Assembly: GCA_965261605.1 (NCBI GenBank)
Contig: OZ253466.1
Location: 868,001 to 932,000 of the forward strand
Direction: 5' to 3'
Origin: DAOUJW01 sp965261605
Lineage (GTDB): Bacteria; Chloroflexota; Dehalococcoidia; Lucifugimonadales; UBA2985
DNA length: 64,000 bases
Within the stretch, counting starts at the first letter, position 1. The number at the start of each line of letters is the position of its first letter. The notes beneath the pieces were generated by a model that ran no database searches, was not told where the DNA came from, and saw only the letters and a list, made by a program, of their open reading frames with translations. Below, piece after piece: positions 17,625 through 24,855 of the stretch. Position numbers and translations under genes: made by a program.

Positions 17625-18866
17625 CTAGCTGCCGTGGGCTGTGGCAGTGGAAGGCGTGGGGGCAGCCCTCTCCTGCGTCCGGCTGATGCCGATGCGCCGC
17701 GACAGGATCACCTTAGCGATGTTGGTGCTGCCGCCGGCGTGGTTCTGTCCGGCCCTGGTGCGCTGGTTCACTTCCTGCGCGCCGCCGTTGCGTACGCCGG
17801 GCTCCTTACGATCTATGAAGGCGTTCATCCCCATAACCTCCCGGATTCTCCGGGCGTTGCGGAGGCTGGACTCCCTGCCGTGAACGTTGGACATGTTGCC
17901 CTGGAAATTGATCTCCATCCGGCTCTGGTACATCCAGTAGGTGCGCCGTGCCAGAAGGTCATCCCTGTGGGCGTCGATAACGGCCTCCATAGCCATCTGC
18001 TGCACCACGGGGTCGCTCCCCAGTGTGCCCATTTCGTTCCTTGCCTCCTTGGTGTAGCTCACCAAGTCGTCAACAAGCTCATCCCTGGGAACGGCGCGGC
18101 CTCGACCGCCGTGCTCCTGCTCCAGGTGAGCGCCCATCACCTGCCAACCCTGGGTGTCCCCACCAATCAGGTGGTCGCCGGGAACCCGCACGTTGTCCAT
18201 GAAGATGGCGTGCTGGTCATGCCCGGGCAAAAGCGCCATCTCCTTTACCTCCAACCCCTCCGACGGCACAGGAATGATGAAGTACCCCAGGTTCCGATGC
18301 CTCGGAGCGTCCGCGTCAGTCATCATAGGACCGTAGAGGTAGTCCGGACCGGCAGGCTGCCATCCGGGACGCGGCCGACCGCTGATGAAGACGTTCTGAC
18401 CTGTCAGCAGCCAGTCGTCGCCGTCGCGCACCGCACGGCTCTGGTAGTTAGCCAAGTCCGCGCCGCCCTTCGGCTCCGTCAGCTTCTGCCATGACGTCTT
18501 CTCGCCCTTCAGCAACGGCACCAGGAACTTCTGCCTCTGCTCCTCGGTGCCCCACACCAGCAGTGTGGCAAAGAGCAGCGACGACCCGCTCCAAGGTACC
18601 CGTGCATCCCGGAACTCCTCTCCGAGAATGGACTCATGGTCGCCGGACAGCCCGCCACCGCCGTACTCCGACGGGTAGGTGGGGAACAGCCATCCCATTG
18701 CGGCCATCTCAATATGCTTCTCTCGCCAGAAGCCCCACTGCTCCTCCGTGAAGTCCCGGCCATCATTGGGATCCTTCATCTCTTCAGGGACGTTCTTGGC
18801 TATCCAGTCCCTGACCTCCTGGCGGAACCTCTGCTGTTCCTCAGTGTATGCATATGCAAAATCCAC
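17625..18866 (-). CDS. Acyl-CoA dehydrogenase family protein (paralogue A)
   Basis: FAD flavoprotein of the acyl-CoA dehydrogenase superfamily, 413 residues. N-terminal helical domain (EEQQRFRQEVRDWIAKNVPEEM), middle beta-domain with TEPKGGADLA and a GDDWLLTGQNVFISG strand, and C-terminal helical domain with the flavin-binding NHAGGSTNIAKVILSRRIG. GTG start is backed by AAGGAGG. It is very similar throughout to the next gene (19014-20258), so the two arose by duplication; each has its own leader. The substrate chain length is unknown. The C-terminal tail AAPTPSTATAHGS is short and variable. Confidence 0.93.
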   Translation of the reverse strand: MDFAYAYTEEQQRFRQEVRDWIAKNVPEEMKDPNDGRDFTEEQWGFWREKHIEMAAMGWLFPTYPSEYGGGGLSGDHESILGEEFRDARVPWSGSSLLFATLLVWGTEEQRQKFLVPLLKGEKTSWQKLTEPKGGADLANYQSRAVRDGDDWLLTGQNVFISGRPRPGWQPAGPDYLYGPMMTDADAPRHRNLGYFIIPVPSEGLEVKEMALLPGHDQHAIFMDNVRVPGDHLIGGDTQGWQVMGAHLEQEHGGRGRAVPRDELVDDLVSYTKEARNEMGTLGSDPVVQQMAMEAVIDAHRDDLLARRTYWMYQSRMEINFQGNMSNVHGRESSLRNARRIREVMGMNAFIDRKEPGVRNGGAQEVNQRTRAGQNHAGGSTNIAKVILSRRIGISRTQERAAPTPSTATAHGS

Positions 18867-19013
18867 AGCTATCCTCCTTCATCTCAATAATCCGACGCGG
18901 ACCGAGACCCCCCTTTGGGGGCTTCAAGCCCGCGCCATAATAACCCATGTCAGGCACCGGGGCAAGGCCTTTGACGCCTGTCGACTTCGACCTTGCCCCA
19001 ACCTTCAATCTTT

Positions 19014-20258
19014 CTAGCCCAGATGCTGTGTGGCCGTAGCAGCAGTCGGGTACGGCCTCTCCGGGGTCCGGCTAATGCCGATGCGTCTCGCCAGAATCAC
19101 CCTGGCGATGTTGGTGCTGCCTGCCCCGTGGTTCTGCCCGGCCTTGCTCCGCTGGTTGACCTCCTGGGTCCCGTCGAAGGGCACCCCAGGCTCGTTCCTG
19201 TCAACCATGGCGTACATTCCCATGACGTCCCTGACCCGCTTGGTAATGCGCAGGCTGGAATCCCTGCCGTGGACGTTGGACAGGTTGCCCTGGTACTGCA
19301 CCTCCATCCGGTTGGTGTACATCCAGTAGGTGCGCTGCAGCAGGAGGCTCTGCACGTGAGCGTCGATGACGTTGTCCATCGTCGTCTGCTGCATCACCGG
19401 GTCGCTGCCCAGGACGCATCCGTCGCGCTCGGTCTCGCGGGTGTAGGCCACCAGGTTGTCGACGACATCGTCCCTGGGGAATGCCCTGCCTCGACCGCCG
19501 TGCTCCTGCTCCAAACCGGTGTTGGCAACCTGCCACCCCTGGTGGTCGCCGCCGATGAGATGGTCGCCGGGAACGCGCACGTTATCCATGAAGATGGCGT
19601 GCTGGTCGTGGCCCACGAGCAACTCCATCTCCCTTACCTCCAGCCCCTCCGAAGGCATCGGGATCATGAAGTAACCCATGTTCCTGTGCCTCGGCGCGTC
19701 GTCGTCCGTGACCATCGGCCCAAAGAGGTAGTCGGGGCCTTCCGCGTCCCACTCGGGACGTGGCTTTCCGCTGATGAAGACGTTCTGACCGGTGAGCAGC
19801 CAGTCGTCACCATCCCGAACGGCGCGGCTGGTGTAGCTGGCCAGGTCTGCGCCGGACCGGGGCTCGGTGTATTTCTGCCACATGATCTTCTCACCCTTCA
19901 GTATGGGGGCGAGGAACTTCTCCTTCTGCTCGTCGGTGGTCCACACCAGGAGAGCCGGGAAGCCCGTCTGGTTATTCATAGCCCGCACCACCCTGGCCGT
20001 GGAGAACTCTTCATCCAGGATTGTCTCATGGTCCCCCGACAGCCCACCTCCTCCGTACGCCTTGGGGAAGGTGGGATACAGCCAGCCCTTGGCGGCCATA
20101 TCCCGATGCTTCTCTCGCCAGAACAGGTAGTGCTCCTTGGAGAAGTCCCGGGCGTCTACAGGATCCTTCATCTCTTCAGGTATGTTCTCACCCAGCCAAT
20201 CGCGCACTTCCTTCCGAAACTCCTCTTGCTCCGGTGTATACGGCAATGCCCAGTCCAT
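19014..20258 (-). CDS. Acyl-CoA dehydrogenase family protein (paralogue B)
   Basis: Second acyl-CoA dehydrogenase homologue, 414 residues from the ATG at 20258, which has AAAGGAG seven bases upstream; an open extension further upstream is not needed. Same domain order as paralogue A: EEFRKEVRDWLGENIPEEMKDP, then TEPRSGADLASY and DDWLLTGQNVFISGKPRPEW, then NHGAGSTNIARVILARRIG. The spacing of 147 bases to paralogue A and its own consensus promoter suggest separate initiation. With the nearby CoA transferases this suggests degradation of an acyl-CoA substrate; that link is inference. Confidence 0.93.
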   Translation of the reverse strand: MDWALPYTPEQEEFRKEVRDWLGENIPEEMKDPVDARDFSKEHYLFWREKHRDMAAKGWLYPTFPKAYGGGGLSGDHETILDEEFSTARVVRAMNNQTGFPALLVWTTDEQKEKFLAPILKGEKIMWQKYTEPRSGADLASYTSRAVRDGDDWLLTGQNVFISGKPRPEWDAEGPDYLFGPMVTDDDAPRHRNMGYFMIPMPSEGLEVREMELLVGHDQHAIFMDNVRVPGDHLIGGDHQGWQVANTGLEQEHGGRGRAFPRDDVVDNLVAYTRETERDGCVLGSDPVMQQTTMDNVIDAHVQSLLLQRTYWMYTNRMEVQYQGNLSNVHGRDSSLRITKRVRDVMGMYAMVDRNEPGVPFDGTQEVNQRSKAGQNHGAGSTNIARVILARRIGISRTPERPYPTAATATQHLG

Positions 20259-20406
20259 ATCGCGCTCCTTTCTCCGGCACGGCCCCTCTATTTCTTTAGC
20301 TCCTCCACCAGGGGCCTTCACTCCGTGCCTCATCAAGGCCCCCCTTGCCGCACAGCCTTGCCGTCCATACGAACAACACACAGTCAGGCCGCACGACCTT
20401 GCGGGT

Positions 20407-20435
20407 AATATAGGCCCTGTAGCTCTTCTTGTCAA
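20407..20435 (-). promoter_or_regulatory. Consensus promoter of acyl-CoA dehydrogenase B
   Basis: On the minus strand a perfect TTGACA (20435-20430) is followed after exactly 17 bases by TATATT (20412-20407). The leader to the ATG at 20258 would be about 140 bases. Confidence 0.72.
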
Positions 20436-20682
20436 CATTGTGCTTACATTCACATACATACGACGAATTACGGCGTATACATGGTCTCAGGACACTATTT
20501 CCGCGCAAGCGGCCTGCAAGTGTACGGCGCCACAGAGGTCTTGGTCGACAAGCGCTCCTGCTGACACTGTCCTGTCCGCCGGAGCGCTTGCACTTCCAAG
20601 TTCGTTTCTCGGCTTAGCGCACCCTGACCTTGACACAATACTGGAGCAGTTGATTCATATGCCTCACATGGCATACTGATCA

Positions 20683-20711
20683 TTGATACCCGCACCCAGT
20701 GCGCGTAAAAT
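20683..20711 (+). promoter_or_regulatory. Promoter of the UDG-like gene
   Basis: TTGATA (20683-20688), a 17-base spacer and TAAAAT (20706-20711), followed by an AAGGAGG Shine-Dalgarno just before the ATG at 20742. Confidence 0.65.
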
Positions 20712-20741
20712 TGACGATGCAATAGCCGAAGGAGGATAAAC

Positions 20742-21455
20742 ATGACAGACCCGATCAACTTAGATGCCTACTGGGAACTTGAAATCGACTTCCAAAAACA
20801 GGTTGCGAAAGACTTGGAAACCATCAAGGCAGAAGTGGAAACAGTCTACTTCCCTATCGCGATTCCAGAAGAGCCCGTGGACTATGTCTTTGTTGCCATG
20901 GAGCCTTCCTTGGGAGGAAATACCCCCACCGAATTAAGAAAACGTATAAAGCATGGCGAAAGACTATTCAACACATCGGAAAACGACCCAACAACACTTC
21001 CCCTGTTCATTCAAGGAATAAAACGATTTCTTTGTGGTGATGGGCAGACATTCCTCGTCACCGACATTGCCAAAGGAGCGATGCTGCCCAGCGTCGCCAA
21101 CATAAAGCGAAATGAGAGATATTTAGAATGGTATCCGCTCTTGCTCAGAGAAATTGAGATACTCGCCAAGTCAACAGCGCCCGTAATCGCTGTAGGCAAC
21201 AAAATCGAGGCATTCCTCAAAGCCCAAGGGATGGACCGAGAGGTATACAAAGTCCCTCACTACTCAAGGGTGGCAGTCAGGCATTGGAAAGAGAAGGCCG
21301 AAGCCCACGGAGAACGCTATGAAACGTTCAAGCAAAATAATTTCGGCCCCGGCCTACCTTGGGATACCAACATACCCGAATCTCAAAAACAACTCTTGTT
21401 CAGCTACTACCTTGCTATTGAGGACATCCGGGCTAGTATCAATGCTGGTGAGTAG
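20742..21455 (+). CDS. Uncharacterised protein, possibly uracil-DNA-glycosylase-like fold
   Basis: 237 residues, not confidently recognised. Four blocks resemble the order seen in the UDG superfamily: FVAMEPSLGG (about 50-59), FLVTDIAKGAM (104-114), APVIAVGNKIEAFLK (146-160) and VPHYSRVAV (171-179), which could correspond to the water-activating loop, substrate strand, central strand and leucine-loop His motif. The usual catalytic residues are not exact, so activity is uncertain. Base composition is visibly more AT-rich than neighbours (many aaa/gaa/att codons), hinting at acquisition. It is preceded by a near-consensus promoter and a strong Shine-Dalgarno. Confidence 0.45.
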   Translation: MTDPINLDAYWELEIDFQKQVAKDLETIKAEVETVYFPIAIPEEPVDYVFVAMEPSLGGNTPTELRKRIKHGERLFNTSENDPTTLPLFIQGIKRFLCGDGQTFLVTDIAKGAMLPSVANIKRNERYLEWYPLLLREIEILAKSTAPVIAVGNKIEAFLKAQGMDREVYKVPHYSRVAVRHWKEKAEAHGERYETFKQNNFGPGLPWDTNIPESQKQLLFSYYLAIEDIRASINAGE

Positions 21456-21757
21456 AAGTGTGTAAGGAGAAAGGTCACTGGCTAGGCGCGCGACGCCGCT
21501 CATCCTGAGCATGTCGAAGGAAATGAGCGGGGGAAGCTAGGCCCGAAATCTTCCCGCTCATATGGTTCGACGGGCTCACCATGAGCGGGAAGGGGAACGC
21601 CTCTCTATCAAGACCAGCACTGGACGCGCCCGCTTCATCGCCTGAATACCCAACCGGCCGTCCTCTTGCCAAACCCGCAACGCGCTCCTATCATAACAAC
21701 CATTCATGGGATAAAGGATACCCCTCACAATCAGCCGATTTTGTCTGGAGGTGCACT
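21456..21757. repeat. Intergenic region with hairpin repeat
   Basis: Contains a unit with CGCTCAT/ATGAGCG arms near 21500-21530 and a hairpin with 12-bp arms CTTCCCGCTCAT (21550-21561) and ATGAGCGGGAAG (21581-21592) around a TTCGACGGGCTC core. Related hairpins occur at 44363-44421 and 52639-52697. No gene seen. Confidence 0.65.
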
Positions 21758-22951
21758 ATGGCGGACCAAGCGCTGACGGGAATCAAGGTCCTGGACCTGA
21801 GTCAGAACATCTCCGGTCCCTACTGCACCAAGCTCTTCGCCGACTACGGGGCCGAGGTTATCAAGATAGAGCCCCCTGAGGGCGATCCGTCTCGGCGCGC
21901 AGGCCCCTTCCTCAACGACGACCCTCACCCTGAGCGGAGCGGCCTCTTCATGCACCTGAACACCAACAAGCTGGGCATCACCCTCAACCTGGAGACCGCT
22001 ACGGGCGCGGACCTGTTCAAGGAGCTTGTCAGAGACGCCCATGCGGTGGTTGAGAGCTTTCCGCCCGGTACAATGGCCTCCCTGGGGCTCTCCTACGAGG
22101 AACTGGAGGCCATAAACCCACGACTTGTGATGGTCTCCGTCACCCCGTTCGGCCAGACCGGTCCGTACAAGGACTTCGTCTTCACGGAGTTGACCGCGTG
22201 GGCTATGGGCAGTCGGATGAGCATTACGGGCCAGATGGGACGGGAGCCTCATCCCCTGGGAGGGAACGCGGCCCAGTACCTGGCGGGCACCCAGGCCGCG
22301 ACTTCCGGCATGGGCGCGCTGATGGGAGCAGCCCTCCACGGCATCGGCCAGCATGTGGACGTCTCCATGCAGGAGACCCTGTTGGGCGCGGTCGACGGCA
22401 GGCTGCTCTTCACCGAGTACACCAAGGAGGTAGCAACTCGCGGCGACAACCCGGCCGCGGGGTTCCAGTTCTGCCAGGACGGGTACGTCCAGTTCCCTGC
22501 CAACTTCGTCCAGCCGCGTCAGTGGAACCGGGTGGTGAGGCTTCTCGATATGCCTGAGCTCATGGAAGACCCTCGCTTCGCTACGCCCGGCGACCGCGGG
22601 GTGCACAGGGACGACCTGGACGCCATAATCCTTCCCTGGCTGCTGGACCGGAGCAAGTACCAGATCGCCGAGGCCGCCCAGGCCGAAGGGGTCTTCGCCG
22701 CGCCGGTGCTGGACGTCGGCGAGGTGGTGGAGAGCGAGCACTTCGCCAGCCGGGGCTACTTCGTCGAGGTGGACCACCCGGAGACTGGCCCCGTCAGGTA
22801 CGGAGGCGCTCCCTTCCAGATGAGAGAGACGCCGTGGGACATACGCCGTCCTCCTCCCCTGCTGGGCCAGCACAACGTAGAGATATACTGCCACCGCCTG
22901 GGTCGCACAAAAGAGGACCTGGTCAAGTACCGCCAGACCGGGGTTATCTAG
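21758..22951 (+). CDS. Family III CoA transferase (CaiB/Frc type), first copy
   Basis: 397-residue formyl-CoA/carnitine-CoA transferase family protein moving CoA between carboxylic acids. The start MADQALTGIKVLDLSQNISGP is typical; the ATG has GGAGGTG five bases upstream. Conserved parts include KLFADYGAEVIKIEPPEGDPSR and NTNKLGITLNLETATG; QYLAGTQAATSGMGALMGA is the mid-protein helix. The interlocked-dimer fold uses an Asp nucleophile in the central region. A second family member begins 29 bases downstream, so the two are probably one transcript. Substrate unknown; the acyl-CoA dehydrogenases upstream suggest a catabolic role. Confidence 0.93.
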   Translation: MADQALTGIKVLDLSQNISGPYCTKLFADYGAEVIKIEPPEGDPSRRAGPFLNDDPHPERSGLFMHLNTNKLGITLNLETATGADLFKELVRDAHAVVESFPPGTMASLGLSYEELEAINPRLVMVSVTPFGQTGPYKDFVFTELTAWAMGSRMSITGQMGREPHPLGGNAAQYLAGTQAATSGMGALMGAALHGIGQHVDVSMQETLLGAVDGRLLFTEYTKEVATRGDNPAAGFQFCQDGYVQFPANFVQPRQWNRVVRLLDMPELMEDPRFATPGDRGVHRDDLDAIILPWLLDRSKYQIAEAAQAEGVFAAPVLDVGEVVESEHFASRGYFVEVDHPETGPVRYGGAPFQMRETPWDIRRPPPLLGQHNVEIYCHRLGRTKEDLVKYRQTGVI

Positions 22952-22980
22952 GAGACCTCACCACCAAGGAGGGACCGGAC

Positions 22981-24285
22981 ATGACAAAGCTGCCACTTGA
23001 GGGCATTCGAATCCTCGACGCCACGGACGTTTGGGCCGGGCCGTACACCTGCACCCTGCTGGGAGACCTTGGCGCAGAGGTCATCAAGGTCGACAGCATA
23101 CAGCGCTTCGGCAGCCGCGGCCAGCTCAACCCGCCGGACACCCGCCCGGACGGCACGCCGCCGGTCATGTGGGCTTACCCCGACGGTGTGCCGAGGACGC
23201 CGGGCACCCAGCCTTGGAACCGCGTCGCTCTCTACAACGGCATCAATCGCAACAAGCTGGGCATAACACTGAACCTGCGCGACCCACAGGGCAAGGACCT
23301 CTTCAAGCGACTTGCCGCCATCAGCGACGTGGTCATCGATAACTACGCTACCGGGGTCTTCGCCAGGCTTGGCCTGGGCTACGATGACCTGAAGGAGGTC
23401 AAGGAGGACATCATCGTGATCTCCATGCCCCTCTTTGGCAACTACGGGACCTACTCCCAATACAAGGGGCTGGGCAGCACGGCAGACCCCATCTCCGGCC
23501 ACGCCACGCTGCGAGGCTACCTGGGCGAGGACCCCACTGGGCTTCAGGGCACCGTCCACTCCGACGCCGTCGCCTCCTCCACCGCGCCCTTCGCCGCAAT
23601 GGCCGCCATCTTCTATCGCAACCGCACGGGCAAGGGCCAGTTCATCGACTTCGGCCAGTGCGAGGCCTACATGGGCCACCTGGGCGAGGTCTACCTGGAC
23701 TATACGATGAACGGCCGCGTCCAGGGCACCCGCGGCAACAGGCACGAGTCCGCTGCGCCCCACGGCTGCTACCGGGCGAAGGGCGACGACTCGTGGGTGA
23801 TCATCGCCGTCACCAACGACGAAGAGTGGGAGCGGTTCTGCGAGGTCATCGACAACCCGCCCTGGACTCAAGATCCGCGCTTCGCCACGTCCCTCGACCG
23901 CCACGGCAACCAGGACGCCCTGGACGAGCTCGTTGAGCAGTGGACCGTCCAGCACGACCACTACGAGATCATGCGCCTGCTTCAGTCGGTCAGGGTCCCG
24001 GTGGGGCCGGTCCTGGACCACGGCGAAGTGTATGACGACCCGCACATAAATGAAAGGGGCTTCTTCCAGGAGGTCACCCACCCGCAAGCCGGGACGCACC
24101 TCTACCCCGGCGTGGTGTGGAAGTTCTCCAAGACGCCTCTGAGCATCCGCATCCCCGCCAACTGCCTGGGCGAGCACAACGATCACGTCTTCGGGAACCT
24201 GCTGGGCCTCTCCGAGGACGAAATAGCGCAGCTGGAATCCGACCAGATCATCGGCAAGGAGTACCTACCAGGGTCTGACCAGTAA
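22981..24285 (+). CDS. Family III CoA transferase, second copy
   Basis: 434-residue CaiB/Frc-family protein. ATG at 22981 is preceded by AAGGAGG. Family blocks are EGIRILDATDVWAGPYTCTLLGDLGAEVIKVDS, with residue insertions after that point relative to the first copy, then NRNKLGITLNLRDPQGK and GKGQFIDFGQCEAYMGHLGE. The two copies are clearly paralogous but divergent, so they may act on different acids or form a heteromer. About 120 bases of its 3' end recur, decayed, at 24657-24775. Confidence 0.93.
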   Translation: MTKLPLEGIRILDATDVWAGPYTCTLLGDLGAEVIKVDSIQRFGSRGQLNPPDTRPDGTPPVMWAYPDGVPRTPGTQPWNRVALYNGINRNKLGITLNLRDPQGKDLFKRLAAISDVVIDNYATGVFARLGLGYDDLKEVKEDIIVISMPLFGNYGTYSQYKGLGSTADPISGHATLRGYLGEDPTGLQGTVHSDAVASSTAPFAAMAAIFYRNRTGKGQFIDFGQCEAYMGHLGEVYLDYTMNGRVQGTRGNRHESAAPHGCYRAKGDDSWVIIAVTNDEEWERFCEVIDNPPWTQDPRFATSLDRHGNQDALDELVEQWTVQHDHYEIMRLLQSVRVPVGPVLDHGEVYDDPHINERGFFQEVTHPQAGTHLYPGVVWKFSKTPLSIRIPANCLGEHNDHVFGNLLGLSEDEIAQLESDQIIGKEYLPGSDQ

Positions 24286-24296
24286 AGGTGGTAGGT

Positions 24297-24653
24297 ATGG
24301 GTACATTCGTCGTACAGCTTGAGATTGGGGATCTTCGGGGAGAGAAGTTCGAGGACGTGGAGGCTCTGGTTGACACCGGCGCAACCACCACTGCGGTCCC
24401 GGCTTCCACCCTAAGGCGGCTCGGCATCGCACCTACCAGGCGCGAGACATTCGAGTATGCCAGTGGACAACAGGTTGAGCTGGACATGGCCGAAGCGAAG
24501 GCGCGGGTGGCCGGACGTGAAACCACCACCTGGGTCATCTTCGGCGAGGAAGGGACAACCGCCTTGCTGGGCGCTTACACGCTCGAAGGCGTCCTACTCG
24601 GCGTCGACCCTTACAGCCAGAAACTCATCCCCGTGCGGGGTCTGGTGAAGTAA
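24297..24653 (+). CDS. Retropepsin-like aspartic protease domain protein
   Basis: Single-domain protein of 118 residues with the DTGA signature VEALVDTGATTTAVP, followed by hydrophobic strand and a late glycine loop (ALLGAYTLEGVLLGVD). These are the features of the bacterial clan AA (retroviral-type) aspartic protease family. A dimer would be needed for activity. I use the ATG at 24297 (MGTFVVQLEIGDL); a GTG three codons earlier is possible. It lies 11 bases after the CoA transferase stop and is flanked downstream by a decayed copy of that gene's 3' end. Substrate unknown. Confidence 0.8.
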   Translation: MGTFVVQLEIGDLRGEKFEDVEALVDTGATTTAVPASTLRRLGIAPTRRETFEYASGQQVELDMAEAKARVAGRETTTWVIFGEEGTTALLGAYTLEGVLLGVDPYSQKLIPVRGLVK

Positions 24654-24656
24654 CTA

Positions 24657-24775
24657 CCAGGGCGAGCACCACGAATACGTCTTCGGGAATCTGCTGGGCC
24701 TGTTCCAGGACGGATAGCGCAGCTGGAAGCCGACCAGACCGTTGGTAAGGAGTATTTGCCAGGGTCTGACCAGTG
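24657..24775 (+). pseudogene. Decayed duplicate of the CoA transferase 3' end
   Basis: About 120 bases closely match the last 40 codons of the CoA transferase (24164-24285): the shared string includes GGCGAGCAC, then CGTCTTCGGGAA, CTGCTGGGCCT, ATAGCGCAGCTGGAA and the final AGGGTCTGACCAGT. In the copy a single-base loss before ATAGCGCAG turns the frame into a TAG stop, so it cannot be translated as the original. The retropepsin-like gene sits exactly between original and copy. Confidence 0.8.
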
Positions 24776-24855
24776 AGTGGGGGTTACTATAGTAGATTCC
24801 CGGTGAGCCTACAAATGTCCTACCAAGGGTGCAGAATTAGAGTGATTTTGAAGCC

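Larger units (their letters stand above)
20259..20741. other. Divergent regulatory region, no gene
   Basis: A 483-base gap between the minus-strand acyl-CoA dehydrogenase and the plus-strand UDG-like gene. It contains the two strong promoters listed separately and a small inverted repeat ATGCC/GGCAT near 20660-20675. I found no coding sequence or RNA gene here. Confidence 0.6.

Noticed and set aside
18993..20408. 471-codon open frame on the plus strand opposite acyl-CoA dehydrogenase B
   Set aside because: It is the mirror of a well-supported gene; its translation has no family motifs and its codon pattern follows the other strand.
21731..22894. 387-codon frame on the minus strand opposite the first CoA transferase
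   Set aside because: Antisense shadow without recognisable motifs or a start context.
22948..24186. 412-codon frame on the minus strand opposite the second CoA transferase
   Set aside because: Antisense shadow in GC-rich sequence; the plus-strand protein has clear family motifs.
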